Shown here: in pieces, positions 47,866 to 58,860 of the stretch
Numbering within the stretch: position 1 is the stretch's first letter
Layout: each line of letters opens with the position of its first letter
Assembly: GCA_963580455.1 (NCBI GenBank)
Contig: OY756963.1
Location: 22,711,555-22,775,554 of the forward strand
Reading direction: 5' to 3'
Origin: Euonymus europaeus
Lineage: Eukaryota; Streptophyta; Magnoliopsida; Celastrales; Celastraceae
DNA: 64,000 nucleotides
Notes under the pieces: model-generated
Seen by the model: the letters and a program-made list of their open reading frames with translations, nothing else
Database searches by the model: none
Told to the model about the DNA's origin: nothing
Made by a program: the position numbers and the translations under genes

Positions 47866-48654
47866 AGGTACGAGACTCTGAAAGATCAACTCAGGCCACC
47901 CGACATGGAAGACCCCTATCACGTTTTAACAAAAACGACGAAAATCGATGAAATATGGGTCAATAGAAAACCTCGATTACCGACAAAAAATTATTCCTAT
48001 AATTCGTAAAATTTTTATAGTGAGATTCACGTTGTCAAATTATTAGATGAGGCAAGATAGACATTTATGTAATTTTTTTAATGGTGGAGATTAAAATATT
48101 TAATCTAATGGTAGATAGGGGACGGTGCAGCATATCTTAAACAAGTATATGTCTTAAAAATATTAATTAAGGGTAAGCTGAGTATTTAGTGTGCAATGAC
48201 ATGCGTATTGTAATTTTATTTTATTTTAAATATTTTTTTTCAATGGTGGAGATTATGTCATTTGATCTAATGGTAAGAAAGTAGACTGTTTTTGTACAAT
48301 TATTTGACTAGATTGTTTTATAGTTCGGTCCCCTTTTTTCACCCTGAATTTTCATTATGCTTGTATCTCATTGGGCTGATACACACACTCATTGGGCCAA
48401 TCTAACTGAATTTAATTGGACTGGATTCTATCGTCAGAGCGAATCCAGTGCGACTTGAGAGTAATGACATTGAAAATTCTTGGACTATTTAGAAAGAGTT
48501 ATAAAAAAGTGAATATATAAAAAGTGAAAATTATATTGATAGATGTATAGATGAGTATGTTATTTGATTTTTTTATATAATACAGACGAGATCAAATGAA
48601 AATTTTGAAGAGCGTTTTGAAGTGTATGCTCTTGCGCTAAGCTATCGGTACCAC
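47866..48654. other. Intergenic DNA
   Basis: Promoter side of the S1FA-like gene. The words GGTGGAGATTA..ATTTGATCTAATGGTA occur twice (about 48083-48115 and 48243-48275), a short diverged direct duplication. No gene seen. Confidence 0.4.
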
Positions 48655-48657
48655 TAA

Positions 48658-49034
48658 GAGCACATGTAATGGTTAATAGATTATTGTCCCCATTAAAATT
48701 ATTTGTGGACCTCACTTTTATCACAGAAAAATTCAAACCACACACATCTCCCAATACAGTCATATCAGCAAAACACATATTCAATACAGTCACATTAGCA
48801 AAACACATCTCCCAATACAATTATTCATTTCTCCATTATTCAAACCAACTTTTTTTTTTTCCTACATTTTTTTCACAACAAAACTACACGAAAATCAAGA
48901 TTGGTCTCACCAAAATACATCTTTCAATACAACCAAATCAACAAAACACATCTCCCAATACAGCCACATCAACAAAAACACACATTCTAATAATATCTAA
49001 TGACCTCATTAAACATACACCATTGCATGTGCTC
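48658..49034 (-). mobile_element. Complete Harbinger-type MITE with TAA target duplication
   Basis: A 377-base element flanked by TAA at 48655-48657 and 49035-49037. Inverted ends are GAGCACATGTAATGG and GAGCACATGCAATGG (14 of 15). The interior repeats AATACAGTCACAT..CAAAACACATCTCCCAATAC-like phrases in tandem, the reverse complement of the family motif seen at 17510, 18174, 50830 and 56855. No coding capacity. TWA targets and GAGCA ends fit PIF/Harbinger. Confidence 0.8.
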
Positions 49035-49434
49035 TAACAGCACTCCTAGACCAGACTAAACTGTCTGGGAGACTGAATTGGGCCTCATATAAGCCCATGT
49101 AAAGTAAGCTTCAAAAGGTGCCCTCTACTCACGTGCATGGCCCATATATCTCGAACGGATAGGGATCGCAATAAAGTCTAAAAGGAAAAGGGACCCACAA
49201 GGGAAGAAATGGAAGCAGAGAGAGTGAATTGACTAGGCATAATGACTGCATTCCAAAAGTCATTAATAATACACAAAAGTCAAAGCACTCAAATTAACCA
49301 ACCACGCAAACCTCCATTGAAGTTTCAACACATCATTATTTATTGACATTACCATAACGATTAAAAAGTGGAATTATGTTTGCTCACCGTTGGATAGCTA
49401 AAATAAATATCTAATCGATAAATTATAACGCTTC

Positions 49435-49527
49435 CGTTTATTTTAGAGTATACTCTGTCATCCATACTTTCAGATGCTCTCAGCTTTTACGTTTTATGAG
49501 AGTTTATACTCTATGAGACATACTCAT
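49435..49527 (+). mobile_element. Short palindromic MITE, copy C
   Basis: Contains AGAGTATACTCTGTCATCCA, the core CTTTTACGTTTTATGAGAGT and TATACTCTATGAGACATACT, matching copy B at 9352-9460 in the same orientation. The ends are worn. Confidence 0.6.
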
Positions 49528-50650
49528 GAGTTTTCTAAACCTAGCTAGTAAATTGCATTTTAAAATCACGTCTTGAAAGGTCTTGAAAAAATCTTGTGAT
49601 GAGTTGAGTTTGGATTTAAACTTTGAAAAGTGAACAGATTTAGAATCGTCATCTCGATACAAGTCAGCAAACACATGAGATTCATTTGACTAGGAGAATG
49701 ATGAGTGGGGACACATTCCATCGTTAGGACATTGATGAGGTTGAGCATGAACACACGAGGATAGTGTAGTTCGAAGGATGGCTCCTATACATAGGACTTG
49801 TGGCTTGGTATCGCAAGCAATGAAAAAGTGTAAGACATGACTCTTGGGATCAACAACAAAGTGAGTGGTTTAGACACAACTCACGAGAGTGAATATACTT
49901 AATGTGGAAGTGAATCACATTTGAGGAGTGATTGTTGAGAATTCACAAGTGATTAAAGTCCCACCATGAATAAATATAAGAAAATTAAGTGATTAATATA
50001 CTTAAATAATGAAACCTAATAAGTTTTGAGATTCATATGAGTTTCAAACATACACGTTGATCATATACTCCAAAGTCGGCCTGACATTATCAACAGTCAG
50101 GCTTTGAGGCGTTCGAGTTCTTAAATAGCTCGGGCAATATTCTTGTTTAATCTGGTATATTTTTTTGCTGCACCTACAGTCACTTTTTAGTTTTTACCGT
50201 ATCCCTAAATTTGGTCAACAAGTACCCAATTTTATGTAAGCTGGAGAGGAACATTCTACATTTGTAAATTGATTAGATTATATACGTACTGCATTGGTCA
50301 TGGTCAATGTATTGAAGATGACATACAAAACGCTTAATTACCAAAAGAAAAAAATATATTGAAGATGGCATAGTGTAGCCATTCGTTCATGCATTAAACC
50401 TGACATGGTGCGGTGGACATGGTGCGGTGTAGGTTGCCTCACCTGTGTAATATTTTAAGGTCAAACCGTCAAAGAGATTTACAGTGGCTCAAGTGCTCAA
50501 CACGCAACTTCAGCACGTCTTTGCGATTCAAAAAGTGGCAGTACGTGCAGGACAATTTACAAGTCTAAAGTTTGCTTTAATAATTGTCGGTAACATGATT
50601 AGGCTGCCATCGTGAAGACGATAAAACTGCTTTACAACATTTAACTTAGC
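49528..50650. other. Intergenic DNA, nothing recognised
   Basis: No gene or clear repeat ends found. Confidence 0.4.
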
Positions 50651-50770
50651 CTTTGTTTGTGTCAATATATACTCTAACTTATATTATGTCATTATATTCT
50701 CATACATTTTTAATTTTTACGTTTTACGATAATTTATACTTTATAAGACATAATTTTATCCAAACAGATT
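50651..50770 (+). mobile_element. Short palindromic MITE, copy D (diverged)
   Basis: Starts CTTTGTTTGTGTCAATATAT and ends ATTTTATCCAAACAG, with the core TTTTTACGTTTTACGATAAT. Same plan as copies A-C but more diverged. Confidence 0.55.
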
Positions 50771-50829
50771 GTTAATCTGTCATCAATATCCCATCTGCAA
50801 GATAATATCCAATATTGTAGTGATGACCA

Positions 50830-51110
50830 ATCTGCAAATCAGTATTGAATAATATATGAGAATGTGTGTTTTCGCTGATGTGATCATATTTGAAAAATAT
50901 GCATGTTTTGATGATATGGATTAATATATAGCTTGACTTTTAATAGTTTTGTTGAATAATAGATGAAAGAAATTTTGTTAATGGATTAAGGGGAAAATGT
51001 AAAATGTATAGAGATTTATGTTTTTGTTGACGTGACTGTATTGATATATATGTTTTGATGATGTGGATGAAAATGTTATTTGACTTTTGTATAATAAAAG
51101 TGTAGTAATT
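50830..51110 (+). repeat. Diverged copy of the GTATTG/TGATGTGG MITE family
   Basis: Two tandem halves each contain a TTTT(C/T)G(C/T)TGATGTGA-type phrase followed by TTTTGATGATATGG or TTTTGATGATGTGG and a TTGACTTTT phrase. Ends are not defined. Confidence 0.5.
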
Positions 51111-51737
51111 CTAGGAATCCCAATGGTTTGAATCTCAAAAGCATCTCAACAATGTGTGACACTAATTTATTGATTATGATGACATCATAACAAGAGGACC
51201 ATTGAAAATCAAACCCAATTAATAAATTATGTTACATTGTTGGGATAATTTTGGATTAACACACATTGCTAGGATCATTTTGAGATGAAAAATCATTGAA
51301 ATTTTTACGATTTTTGATAAAAGTGAGACCTGATTGAGGGAATAAAAATTTTGAAAAATATTTTGAGTTCTTTATTGCATTAAAGGTAAAAGCAAGACCA
51401 CATTCAAGAACTTGCCCGATAAGTTCAATTATGATTGGATTGCATGAAGCCAATCATAATAGAAAAATATAAAAAGTTTCAAAGAAAGAAAGATTACAAA
51501 AATGAATTCCTGTTCTACCAGCCACCATGAACCAATAAGCTCCTACAAAGTCAATGATGAACATAATACTAAATATATATATGTGTGACTAAAATTGCAA
51601 TTCCTAAACCATGGTTACTTTAGATTACATTATTTCGTTCCATGAATAAACAAATCACTATATAGTTTTCATAATTCACATATGGTCAATAAATAAGAAC
51701 AAAAAAATGTATGGACTATCTCAACGGTCCATCTGGG
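51111..51737. other. Downstream flank of the lectin receptor kinase
   Basis: Includes the 3' untranslated region of the kinase gene on the minus strand. A 65-codon frame at 51256-51453 has no recognisable features. Confidence 0.4.
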
Positions 51738-53894
51738 TCATACTATTTCAACACCATTGCAGCTATTCTCTGACGAGGAAGTGGAGATAGTGATCACGCC
51801 ATTAAGGTCAGACACGCTGTCTTGCAAGCTCGACAAGAGATGTGAAGTGCTAAAACTCATTGAAGGCTTGGTTCTTGGAACAATTTGGACTTCAGCCTCA
51901 CCAACCAGCATCTGGACCACACCTCTAATCGTGGGTCTAGCCAATGGGTCAGGGTGAGAGCAGGCTAGCCCAACTAACAAGACTTTTCTCATCTCTCTCT
52001 CATCAAACTCTCCGCCAAGTCTTGTATCTGCTGCCATTAACAGCCTCCCTTCTCTGTGTAAACTCCACACCCAATCCACTAAATTGCTGTTAACTCCTAC
52101 TTTCCCAACCCCACTGGCTGCTTTATCAATGGGTCTTCTCCCACTAGCAACCTCCAGAGCCACAGCTCCATAGCTGAACACGTCAGTTTTCTCAGTAGCT
52201 CTTCCTGTTAAGAGATATTCAGGTGCCAAGTACCCCATTGTTCCTGCTGCTACCGTTGCGTCCGGTGACTTATCGTGCTCAATCTGCCTTGCTAAACCAA
52301 AATCGCTTAATCGGGCATTGAACCCTTCATCTAACATTATGTTGCTTGTCTTAATGTCTCTATGAATGACCTGGTTTTCACATTCTTGATGCAAATAGGC
52401 CAATGCGGAAGCAACACCGAGTAGAATTTTTCGTCTATGAGGCCATGGCAATGGTGTTCTAGCTTCAAACAAGGCTTTATCGAGGCTCCCATTAGGCATT
52501 AAGTCGTAGACTAACAGAATTTCTCCCCTTTCATGGCACCATCCTTGAAGCCTAACTAAATTTCTATGTCGAAGAGTTCCAATTATCGACAATTCAGATA
52601 TGAATTCATTCTTTCCTTGACTGTTATGACTGCATCTCTTAACGGCTACAATGTCACCAGTCTCGGGCAGTATTCCCTTGTAGACAATACCAAATGCACC
52701 ATTGCCGATAATTCTGTTCGCGTTGAAACATTTCGTGGCTGATTTAAGCTCCTTGTAACTAAATTGCTTCGGCATTCTGATAATCTCCGATGCAAATGAC
52801 TCTGATTTCTTTTCTTGTTTGAATCTTTTGGAGAATACCCAGACGAGAACACCAGCGAAAATGGCTAAACCGAAAGCACTAGCAGTCACAACCCCTGCAA
52901 CAGCCCCTGGACCTTGCTTGCAAAGCTGGTTATGACAAGAAGACGACTCGCTGCTCTTCTGTTGAGTACTAGTGCTCGAATCAGACCCAGTAGGAGCCAA
53001 CGAAGGCGGGGGTGACTTGACCGAATTAGCCGTTGGGTTCGTCAAACTAGTCGTTGGGGGCGGTGGAACTGAAGCCGGAACCGAACCAGAGTCCGAATTT
53101 GATGACTCAAAAGAAGAGCTAAAGCTCCACCACTCAATGCTATGAATCTCTGTGCTCCCCTGTGTGGAACCAGAGAACCCAACATACATGAAGTCATTAA
53201 CATACTGATCAAGATCAAGAGGAAAGGAAAGAAATGGGACTTTGGGTTTCAGATTGGAGTAGGAAACGGAGATATTGAAAACGCGACTCGAACCATCGTA
53301 CTCGATCCAGGCGTTGACAAGATCGCCGCTTTTGAGATCGATATCTACAGCACCCAAATCGCCTACCTGCGGAGAAACCATACCGTTAAGATCCAAACCC
53401 ACATGGTTGCTATTAATATCTTTGAACTCAACGTCCATGAGAGTGTCGAATTCAACAGCTACAAATCCCGACCCGGCTCCGTTGTCACCGAGAAGCCCCA
53501 GGAACCCTCCAGCGTCTCCAATTGTCTCGTCGTCCGGCGAGATTACAAAGGCAAGTCCACCACCGATGGAAGAAGGGTTCAAATTGGAGACGGAGAAGGA
53601 GAAAAAAGTGGAGAAACTTGCCGGAGAGCGTGTTCCAGTCTGCAGGAGCCTGATGGGTTTGGAGTACATGACCCTTCCGGCGCTAGAATTGGGTACGGCG
53701 AGGTCACGAGTGAGTTGGACACTCCCACTGTTCAAATGGGCATCTCCAAGAAGCTTCAGGTTACTCAAAATCAAGGTATCAAAATCGAATCCAGTAGTTG
53801 CTGTGGTTATAGTAACTAGATTGTGGGAAAAACAAAGCAGCAAGCAGAGATAGAAAGTAGTAATCGATGACAAATTGGAAGAAAGAGACAACAT
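51738..53894 (-). CDS. L-type lectin-domain receptor-like kinase, LecRK-VIII type
   Basis: An intronless gene of 718 residues. A signal peptide (about 1-30, with TTFYLCLLLCFSH) precedes a legume-lectin domain (about 35-260). That domain has the metal-site region VAVEFDTLMDVEFKDIN (146-162) and HVGLDLN. A Ser/Pro-rich stalk leads to a membrane helix (about 330-354). The kinase (about 393-670) has the glycine loop IGNGAFGIVYKG, Lys419 in VAVKR, HRDIKTSN at 511-518, DFG at 531-533 and APE at 557-559, so it should be active. These receptors sit in the plasma membrane and link extracellular signals to defence or development; the ligand is unknown. Overall plan and length match Arabidopsis LecRK-VIII.1/VIII.2. 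The frame stays open 73 codons upstream, but Met at 53894 was chosen because it starts directly at the signal peptide. Confidence 0.94.
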   Translation of the reverse strand: MLSLSSNLSSITTFYLCLLLCFSHNLVTITTATTGFDFDTLILSNLKLLGDAHLNSGSVQLTRDLAVPNSSAGRVMYSKPIRLLQTGTRSPASFSTFFSFSVSNLNPSSIGGGLAFVISPDDETIGDAGGFLGLLGDNGAGSGFVAVEFDTLMDVEFKDINSNHVGLDLNGMVSPQVGDLGAVDIDLKSGDLVNAWIEYDGSSRVFNISVSYSNLKPKVPFLSFPLDLDQYVNDFMYVGFSGSTQGSTEIHSIEWWSFSSSFESSNSDSGSVPASVPPPPTTSLTNPTANSVKSPPPSLAPTGSDSSTSTQQKSSESSSCHNQLCKQGPGAVAGVVTASAFGLAIFAGVLVWVFSKRFKQEKKSESFASEIIRMPKQFSYKELKSATKCFNANRIIGNGAFGIVYKGILPETGDIVAVKRCSHNSQGKNEFISELSIIGTLRHRNLVRLQGWCHERGEILLVYDLMPNGSLDKALFEARTPLPWPHRRKILLGVASALAYLHQECENQVIHRDIKTSNIMLDEGFNARLSDFGLARQIEHDKSPDATVAAGTMGYLAPEYLLTGRATEKTDVFSYGAVALEVASGRRPIDKAASGVGKVGVNSNLVDWVWSLHREGRLLMAADTRLGGEFDEREMRKVLLVGLACSHPDPLARPTIRGVVQMLVGEAEVQIVPRTKPSMSFSTSHLLSSLQDSVSDLNGVITISTSSSENSCNGVEIV

Positions 53895-54607
53895 TGCTTG
53901 ATTTTTATTTTTTAGTGAATCTCCATATGGACTTGTTGTGGCGTGATATGAAGATATTTCAGAGAAGAGGGTAGTGAAGTCACGGGAATTTAGAGAGAAA
54001 GGGGAGAGATTTTTGTTCTTTGCCTTAAAACAAAACAACGGAAGGAAAAAGACGGGAATACAATTGGGGGTATGGAATCCAAAGGAGCTTGAAGGTGACA
54101 GGTAGTTGGACATGTCGACACGTGGAGGCCCGTAACGGCTATTTTTCTGTGACTAAAGGAAATCTTTTCTTTTCTTGTCCTTCCACGCTTTCAGTTCACA
54201 CTTTGTACGGCTCATTATATCAAGAGAAAAAAATCATATGTTAAAAACAAACATAAACAAACGGGGAACCGCCTGATTTAATCAGTCTATCCAGTGCATC
54301 GCTGAACGCGTCGGTCTGCATGAAATCCATTCACTTGGAAGACACAGGATTGAAAGGTGGTGGCTAAAGCAGCGTTTGCATGTGTTAGGGGCAAGGTCGC
54401 GCAATGTTAGAAGACACCCGACCTCAATCATTTTGGGAGAGTATTTTATAACATTCATAACCGGGTGTCGAAAGATATTCCTTCGATAAAAAAATTGTGT
54501 TATGTTGAAAGGTTAAGGAATGTAGGGTGAGTGGCTAATGATAAATTGGATGCAATGTAATTATATTTCTTTATCCAAGCCGAAGTTTCCTTTAATGCCA
54601 ATGTCAT

Positions 54608-54950
54608 CTAAAGAGTAATTATAGCTACCCCAACCATCTTGGTAACAAGATCGATCAACAAGTCCTTGGGTTCTCCATAAATGTGAATGACGGATCCATC
54701 CCGGTACAGCCAAGGATAGAATTGCCATTCCTAGGGTGGAATCTGATCGGGACTCTGCGACCCGAACCGGGAGTGAAAGCGAATACGGACTTGAATCCGT
54801 ACTCTTCGAGGATGTCTCGAACCTCCAGCTGGTCCCAGCCTCCTAAGGTCTACTTGAAGACGTCGATTGGACCCTTGCCCTACAGATACAGGTGGATCTC
54901 CACCTCAGGAACTTTCGTCTTAACGATCCTGGACTGGGGCTCGTGTTAAA
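54608..54950 (-). pseudogene. Decayed copy of a small conserved plant protein gene
   Basis: The minus strand reads VPEVEIHLYL, stop, GKGPIDVFK, stop, TLGGWDQLEVRDILEEYGFK and SVFAFTPGSGRRVPIRFHP. After a frameshift it reads YRDGSVIHIYGEPKDLLIDL and ends VGVAIITL then TAG at 54608-54610. The sequence clearly comes from a real protein, which I half recognise as a plant-conserved protein of about 100-140 residues with no known role. Two in-frame stops and one frameshift make it non-functional. No introns are seen within it, so it could be a processed copy, but a single exon of a broken gene is equally possible. It is GC-richer than the DNA around it. Confidence 0.7.
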
Positions 54951-56854
54951 TGGAGACCCTCCCGTATTCGTGTCGGTGTTTGTGTTCTTTGATTTCTTCC
55001 TCTAGTCATTTTCTTGAAGGCGGCTGCCGTACCCCGTTTACATAATGGTTTTCTTCGTATTTAATCATTTCGCAGAAGTTTTGGGTTTGGGCCAAACTTT
55101 TTACTGACTTGGGTCTTTTTCATTGGGCTTGGTTTTGTGGACCTTTTTATCGATGTCGTCCATTTCTGAACTCGTTCGAAAAATAAAACAGCTTTGAAAG
55201 TTTTTCTTCTTGAAGTTGCATGTAAATAGTTTAGTGAGCAACTGGAACATATACATACAATCTGTCGAGGTCAATTTTTTTCTTTAGTAGTTAAATTAAA
55301 TTAATTAATCCGAATTGCATATTTAAGAATGAGAAGGTGCATGTCTATATATATGTACTTTTTTATTATTTTTCTACATAAAAAATTGTACTTTTGTTTT
55401 AATTATAACTTCATTTTTTTCTTCTTCTCGGTTTTAAAGGAAGCATCAATTGTTTAGCAGAAGCTCCGAAAGCATAGAGCCAAAAGTGGTTGAATTATTT
55501 AATTAATTATTTTGTGTAATCTACTGATGCATTATATTCCGGAGGACGTATCTGAAATTTTATCTGCCCATTTTTTCTTTTTTAAGTTGAAAGGAAAACT
55601 GTGTAGGTAAAGTATATATACATCTGCGATCATGAATGATCATAATTATTGAGTTATCAATATCCAAAAAATATTTGAATCATAAATACAAATGTTTTGT
55701 TGGATATGTGACACACGAGAAAATATAGAATATAAAATGAGATTATTGACTCTAAGGCAGGAGTACTAGCACCATGTCACGTCCCAATTTCTGGAACCAT
55801 AAGTGGATGCAGATGCTTCTATATTTTGCAATCAATGCAAATTTCTAGATGGACAGGAGAAAGTACTGCCGAATAAGTCCATACCATTAGTTGAAGTATT
55901 ATGAAAGCAGTGAGGGTTTTAATAAACCTATGAGGTACCGTCCTCTTTTATAAAAAAAAAAATATATATTATGAAAGTATATATAACAATGTTGAAGAAG
56001 CGACATGGAAGCCTGAGTTTGAGATGCGGGAAAAGTATCCAAACAATTTTTGTCATGCCATGTAAGATTTCTTGATTGTTCTGAGAATTTCAAGGACGAA
56101 AATATTTTAGGGAGAGGAGGATGTGATATCCTGACCCAGAAATAATATAAATATCAAATGAGGGAGTGATAAGTGTATAATGATATTTTAGCGGATCCGA
56201 TAATTAAATTTTGCATCAAAATGATTTATTTATGAACAAACTTAATAAACAAATATTAGGAAATTAATTTGGGAAAATCTTAAATTGAGAATTGGAGTGC
56301 GACACACCACTTGAAGATAAGTTGAGAGGAAACTATTTGAAGATGATATGAATGTGCACAACGTAGAGTTAGTGGTGCAACCGATAGTGAGGATAATCGA
56401 CAAGATGATTTGTATTGAAAACGACAAGATTTGAAGTGATAAACGAATATTCTCAGTGACTTTTCATTAATTTTTTCACAAATTCATGTAGACAACCCAA
56501 ATTTTAGGATATAAACTCGGACAATCATGAATTATGCCAAGCTAAGATTCCAAATTAATCCAATAACTAGTTAAAATTACTTATGTGGTAGATACACCGA
56601 AAATAAACTAAAGTATTTGGTACTTCCTGAAATGAACATATATATACTGTTATGAAAGCCATAAATAATTACATAGGTACAGCCACAGCAGCAACAGATT
56701 CATCGATCACAGAATTCACAGTCCAAGCATATCTCCCAGCCTCCCACATTCAGTGACACAGGTATCACGGACCGTCCTTTCATTGTCTCGGAAATCGTAA
56801 CTTGGCCTTCTCTCTCTAAATACATATATATACTAAATTGTTGGGCCATTAGTT
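54951..56854. other. Intergenic DNA, nothing recognised
   Basis: AT-rich with short frames only. No repeat ends or gene signatures recognised. Confidence 0.4.
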
Positions 56855-57150
56855 TCTTATCTGACTGTATTAAAAAATGTGTTTTGTTGATATGGCTGTA
56901 TGAAGATATGTGTTTTGCTTATGTAGATGAGTATGTGGCTTGACTTTTGAGTAATAAAGGTGAGACTCGGTCTTGATTTTAGTGTAAATTTGATGGGATA
57001 ATATGAATGATAAGAGAGTAGTTGAGTTGGTTAATGGTTTTGTATTTGAATATGCGTTTTGCTGATGTGACAGTATTGAAATATGTGTTATGCTGATTTG
57101 ATTGTTTTGAGAGTTGTATTTTTATGAGATAGATGTGGGATCAAAAATAA
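56855..57150 (+). repeat. Copy of the GTATTG/TGATGTGG MITE family
   Basis: Contains GTGTTTTGTTGATATGGCTG, GATGAGTATGTGGCTTGACT and a second half with GCGTTTTGCTGATGTGACAG. TTGGGCCATTA occurs just outside each side (56841 and 57149) as a possible long direct duplication. The exact ends are uncertain. Confidence 0.5.
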
Positions 57151-57634
57151 AATTATTGGGCCATTAAGTGGATCATTGCTGTGGTTGCCCTTGCCCTATG
57201 CACTCATCGAGGCTTACAAGTCTAATTATATATTATTTGTATCAAATAAATGAATAAAAAATGAAAAAATATATATAATGTCTCGGTTTTCCTTAAAAAT
57301 TAATTCAATTTTGTTTAACAGAAAAAATTCTCTTTAATTGATAATCACGATAAAAAAAACACATTGGTAATTTTTTAAAATAAAATAAAAATTTAATGAT
57401 TAAAAATATCATTACAGCATACCCCCAGATTTCATTGAGTGAGTGGGTGGACCCTCATGGACGCTGAATCAGGTGTTCACTTAAATTATGATTTAATCAT
57501 CTCGACGAGATCAAGGGTTATAAAGGCAAGTAAATTTTCAAAAACCACTTCTCTTTTTGACTTAAAGCTCCATTATCGGCCACGATGTGATAAATAGTTC
57601 ATATTTTAAGGGTTCATTTATCTCATTTCTAAAC

Positions 57635-58150
57635 AATAAGTGTTAAATATTAAGGGATACAAATTCGCTAAACTCTAACGGGATTTTGTATCGAATTTTC
57701 ATGTGATAACCTAAATAATAAGTGTTAAATCCTTAGAGGAATGAATTCATTAAACTCTAACAGACTCGTGTATCGAATTTTCATGTTATAACTTAAACAA
57801 TAAGTGTTAAACCTTAGCACATCTCCAATGCAAGTCTCTTCAAATTTTCCAATGTGGTCGCACCTCTATGACAACAAAACATGATTATCAATACAGTCAT
57901 ATCAATAGAACACGTATTTCAATACATCTTGTTTTCACTTTTGATTTTCAAACACTTCAAATATCAAGCATCTGCATTATCTCTCTCATATTTTTATATC
58001 ACTTTTCACTTTTTCTACAATTCTACAAAATTTTTAATACAATTTTTTCTTATCACTCTATTTGTACACTCCAAATTTTCTAGTGCTATAAAATAACACT
58101 CTATTGGAGTTGTTTTTAAGGGAAACGAAATCGCTAAACCCTAACAGACT
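57635..58150 (+). repeat. 82-base tandem repeat, three copies, the third split by a MITE
   Basis: Units start AATAAGTGTTAAA at 57635, 57717 and 57799, exactly 82 bases apart. Each holds a CTAAACTCTAAC/TTAAACTCTAAC phrase and the first two contain TATCGAATTTTCATGT. The third unit is interrupted at 57816 by a 299-base MITE and resumes at about 58116 with AAGGGAAACGAAATCGCTAA. Confidence 0.75.
57817..58115 (-). mobile_element. Harbinger-type MITE inserted in the 82-base array, TTA duplication
   Basis: Flanked by TTA at 57814-57816 and 58116-58118. The left end is GCACATCTCCAATG; the right end reverse-complemented is AAACAACTCCAATAG, sharing ACA.CTCCAAT. The interior has AATACAGTCATATCAATAGA and AACACGTATTTCAATACATC phrases of the 48658-49034 family. 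Removing it with one TTA restores the tandem-repeat sequence, which confirms the limits. Confidence 0.8.
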
Positions 58151-58860
58151 AATAATTAATTAAAATAAAATCATAAAATCAAATAAATGCTCAGATTGAT
58201 TAAGATAGTAGAAAAAATAATAAAATAACTAGATATAAACTAGTATGTGTTCCCAAAATATGCACATATCATTTTCCTATCCGTAATTACAAGGCAATCC
58301 CATCACTTGCTTTTTACATGCATGTATAATTGCATATAATATATCTATTGAAGCACATAATTATTGGAGTTTGAGCTGCAGAAGACAACGCAGAAGACTA
58401 CACATTCTGGTTACCAGCGACTACTCACTGTCACTCTCTCTATAATACTCACACATGTGGATGCATGTGAGCATTGTACGTGGTGCCCCACTTTCAAATC
58501 TATATGGCTGACCAGAATTTTCAGGATATATACCAGTTTAGATAATTGAAGGGACCAAGACCAAATAAGAGAGAGAGAAGTTACACGATTGAGATACATA
58601 CATATTCTCTCTCTCTCTCTCTATACATAGATATCGTGGTTTTTTGTTTTGAAATCAAACAAAAGGCAGTAAAGGCCATATCCCAGTAACAACAACAGTC
58701 AGCTGTTTTGTGCAATTTTCTCTTCCAATATTTGTGTTGTCTTCCCCAGGTTTGAGTTTTGTTTTTCCTTGTCCTTCGCAGCTGAATAATTTAATAATCA
58801 AATGTTGTCATCATAGGTTTTGGTTTAACTTATTCCAACCAAACCCAGATTCAAATTCGG
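58151..58860 (+). other. Promoter and leader of the IDD zinc-finger gene
   Basis: A (CT)n run lies at 58607-58622 and GA-rich sequence at 58568-58578, typical of plant leaders. The ATG at 58861 follows a T-rich stretch. A leader intron with donor near 58749 (CCCCAG then GTTTGAG) is possible. Confidence 0.35.

Noticed and set aside
53142..53853. Two long open frames (225 and 192 codons) on the plus strand
   Set aside because: They are antisense shadows of the intronless lectin receptor kinase and have no family features.
57635..57850. Regularly spaced repeats resembling a CRISPR array
   Set aside because: The whole 82-base unit repeats, not a short repeat with unique spacers, and this is a plant nuclear genome.
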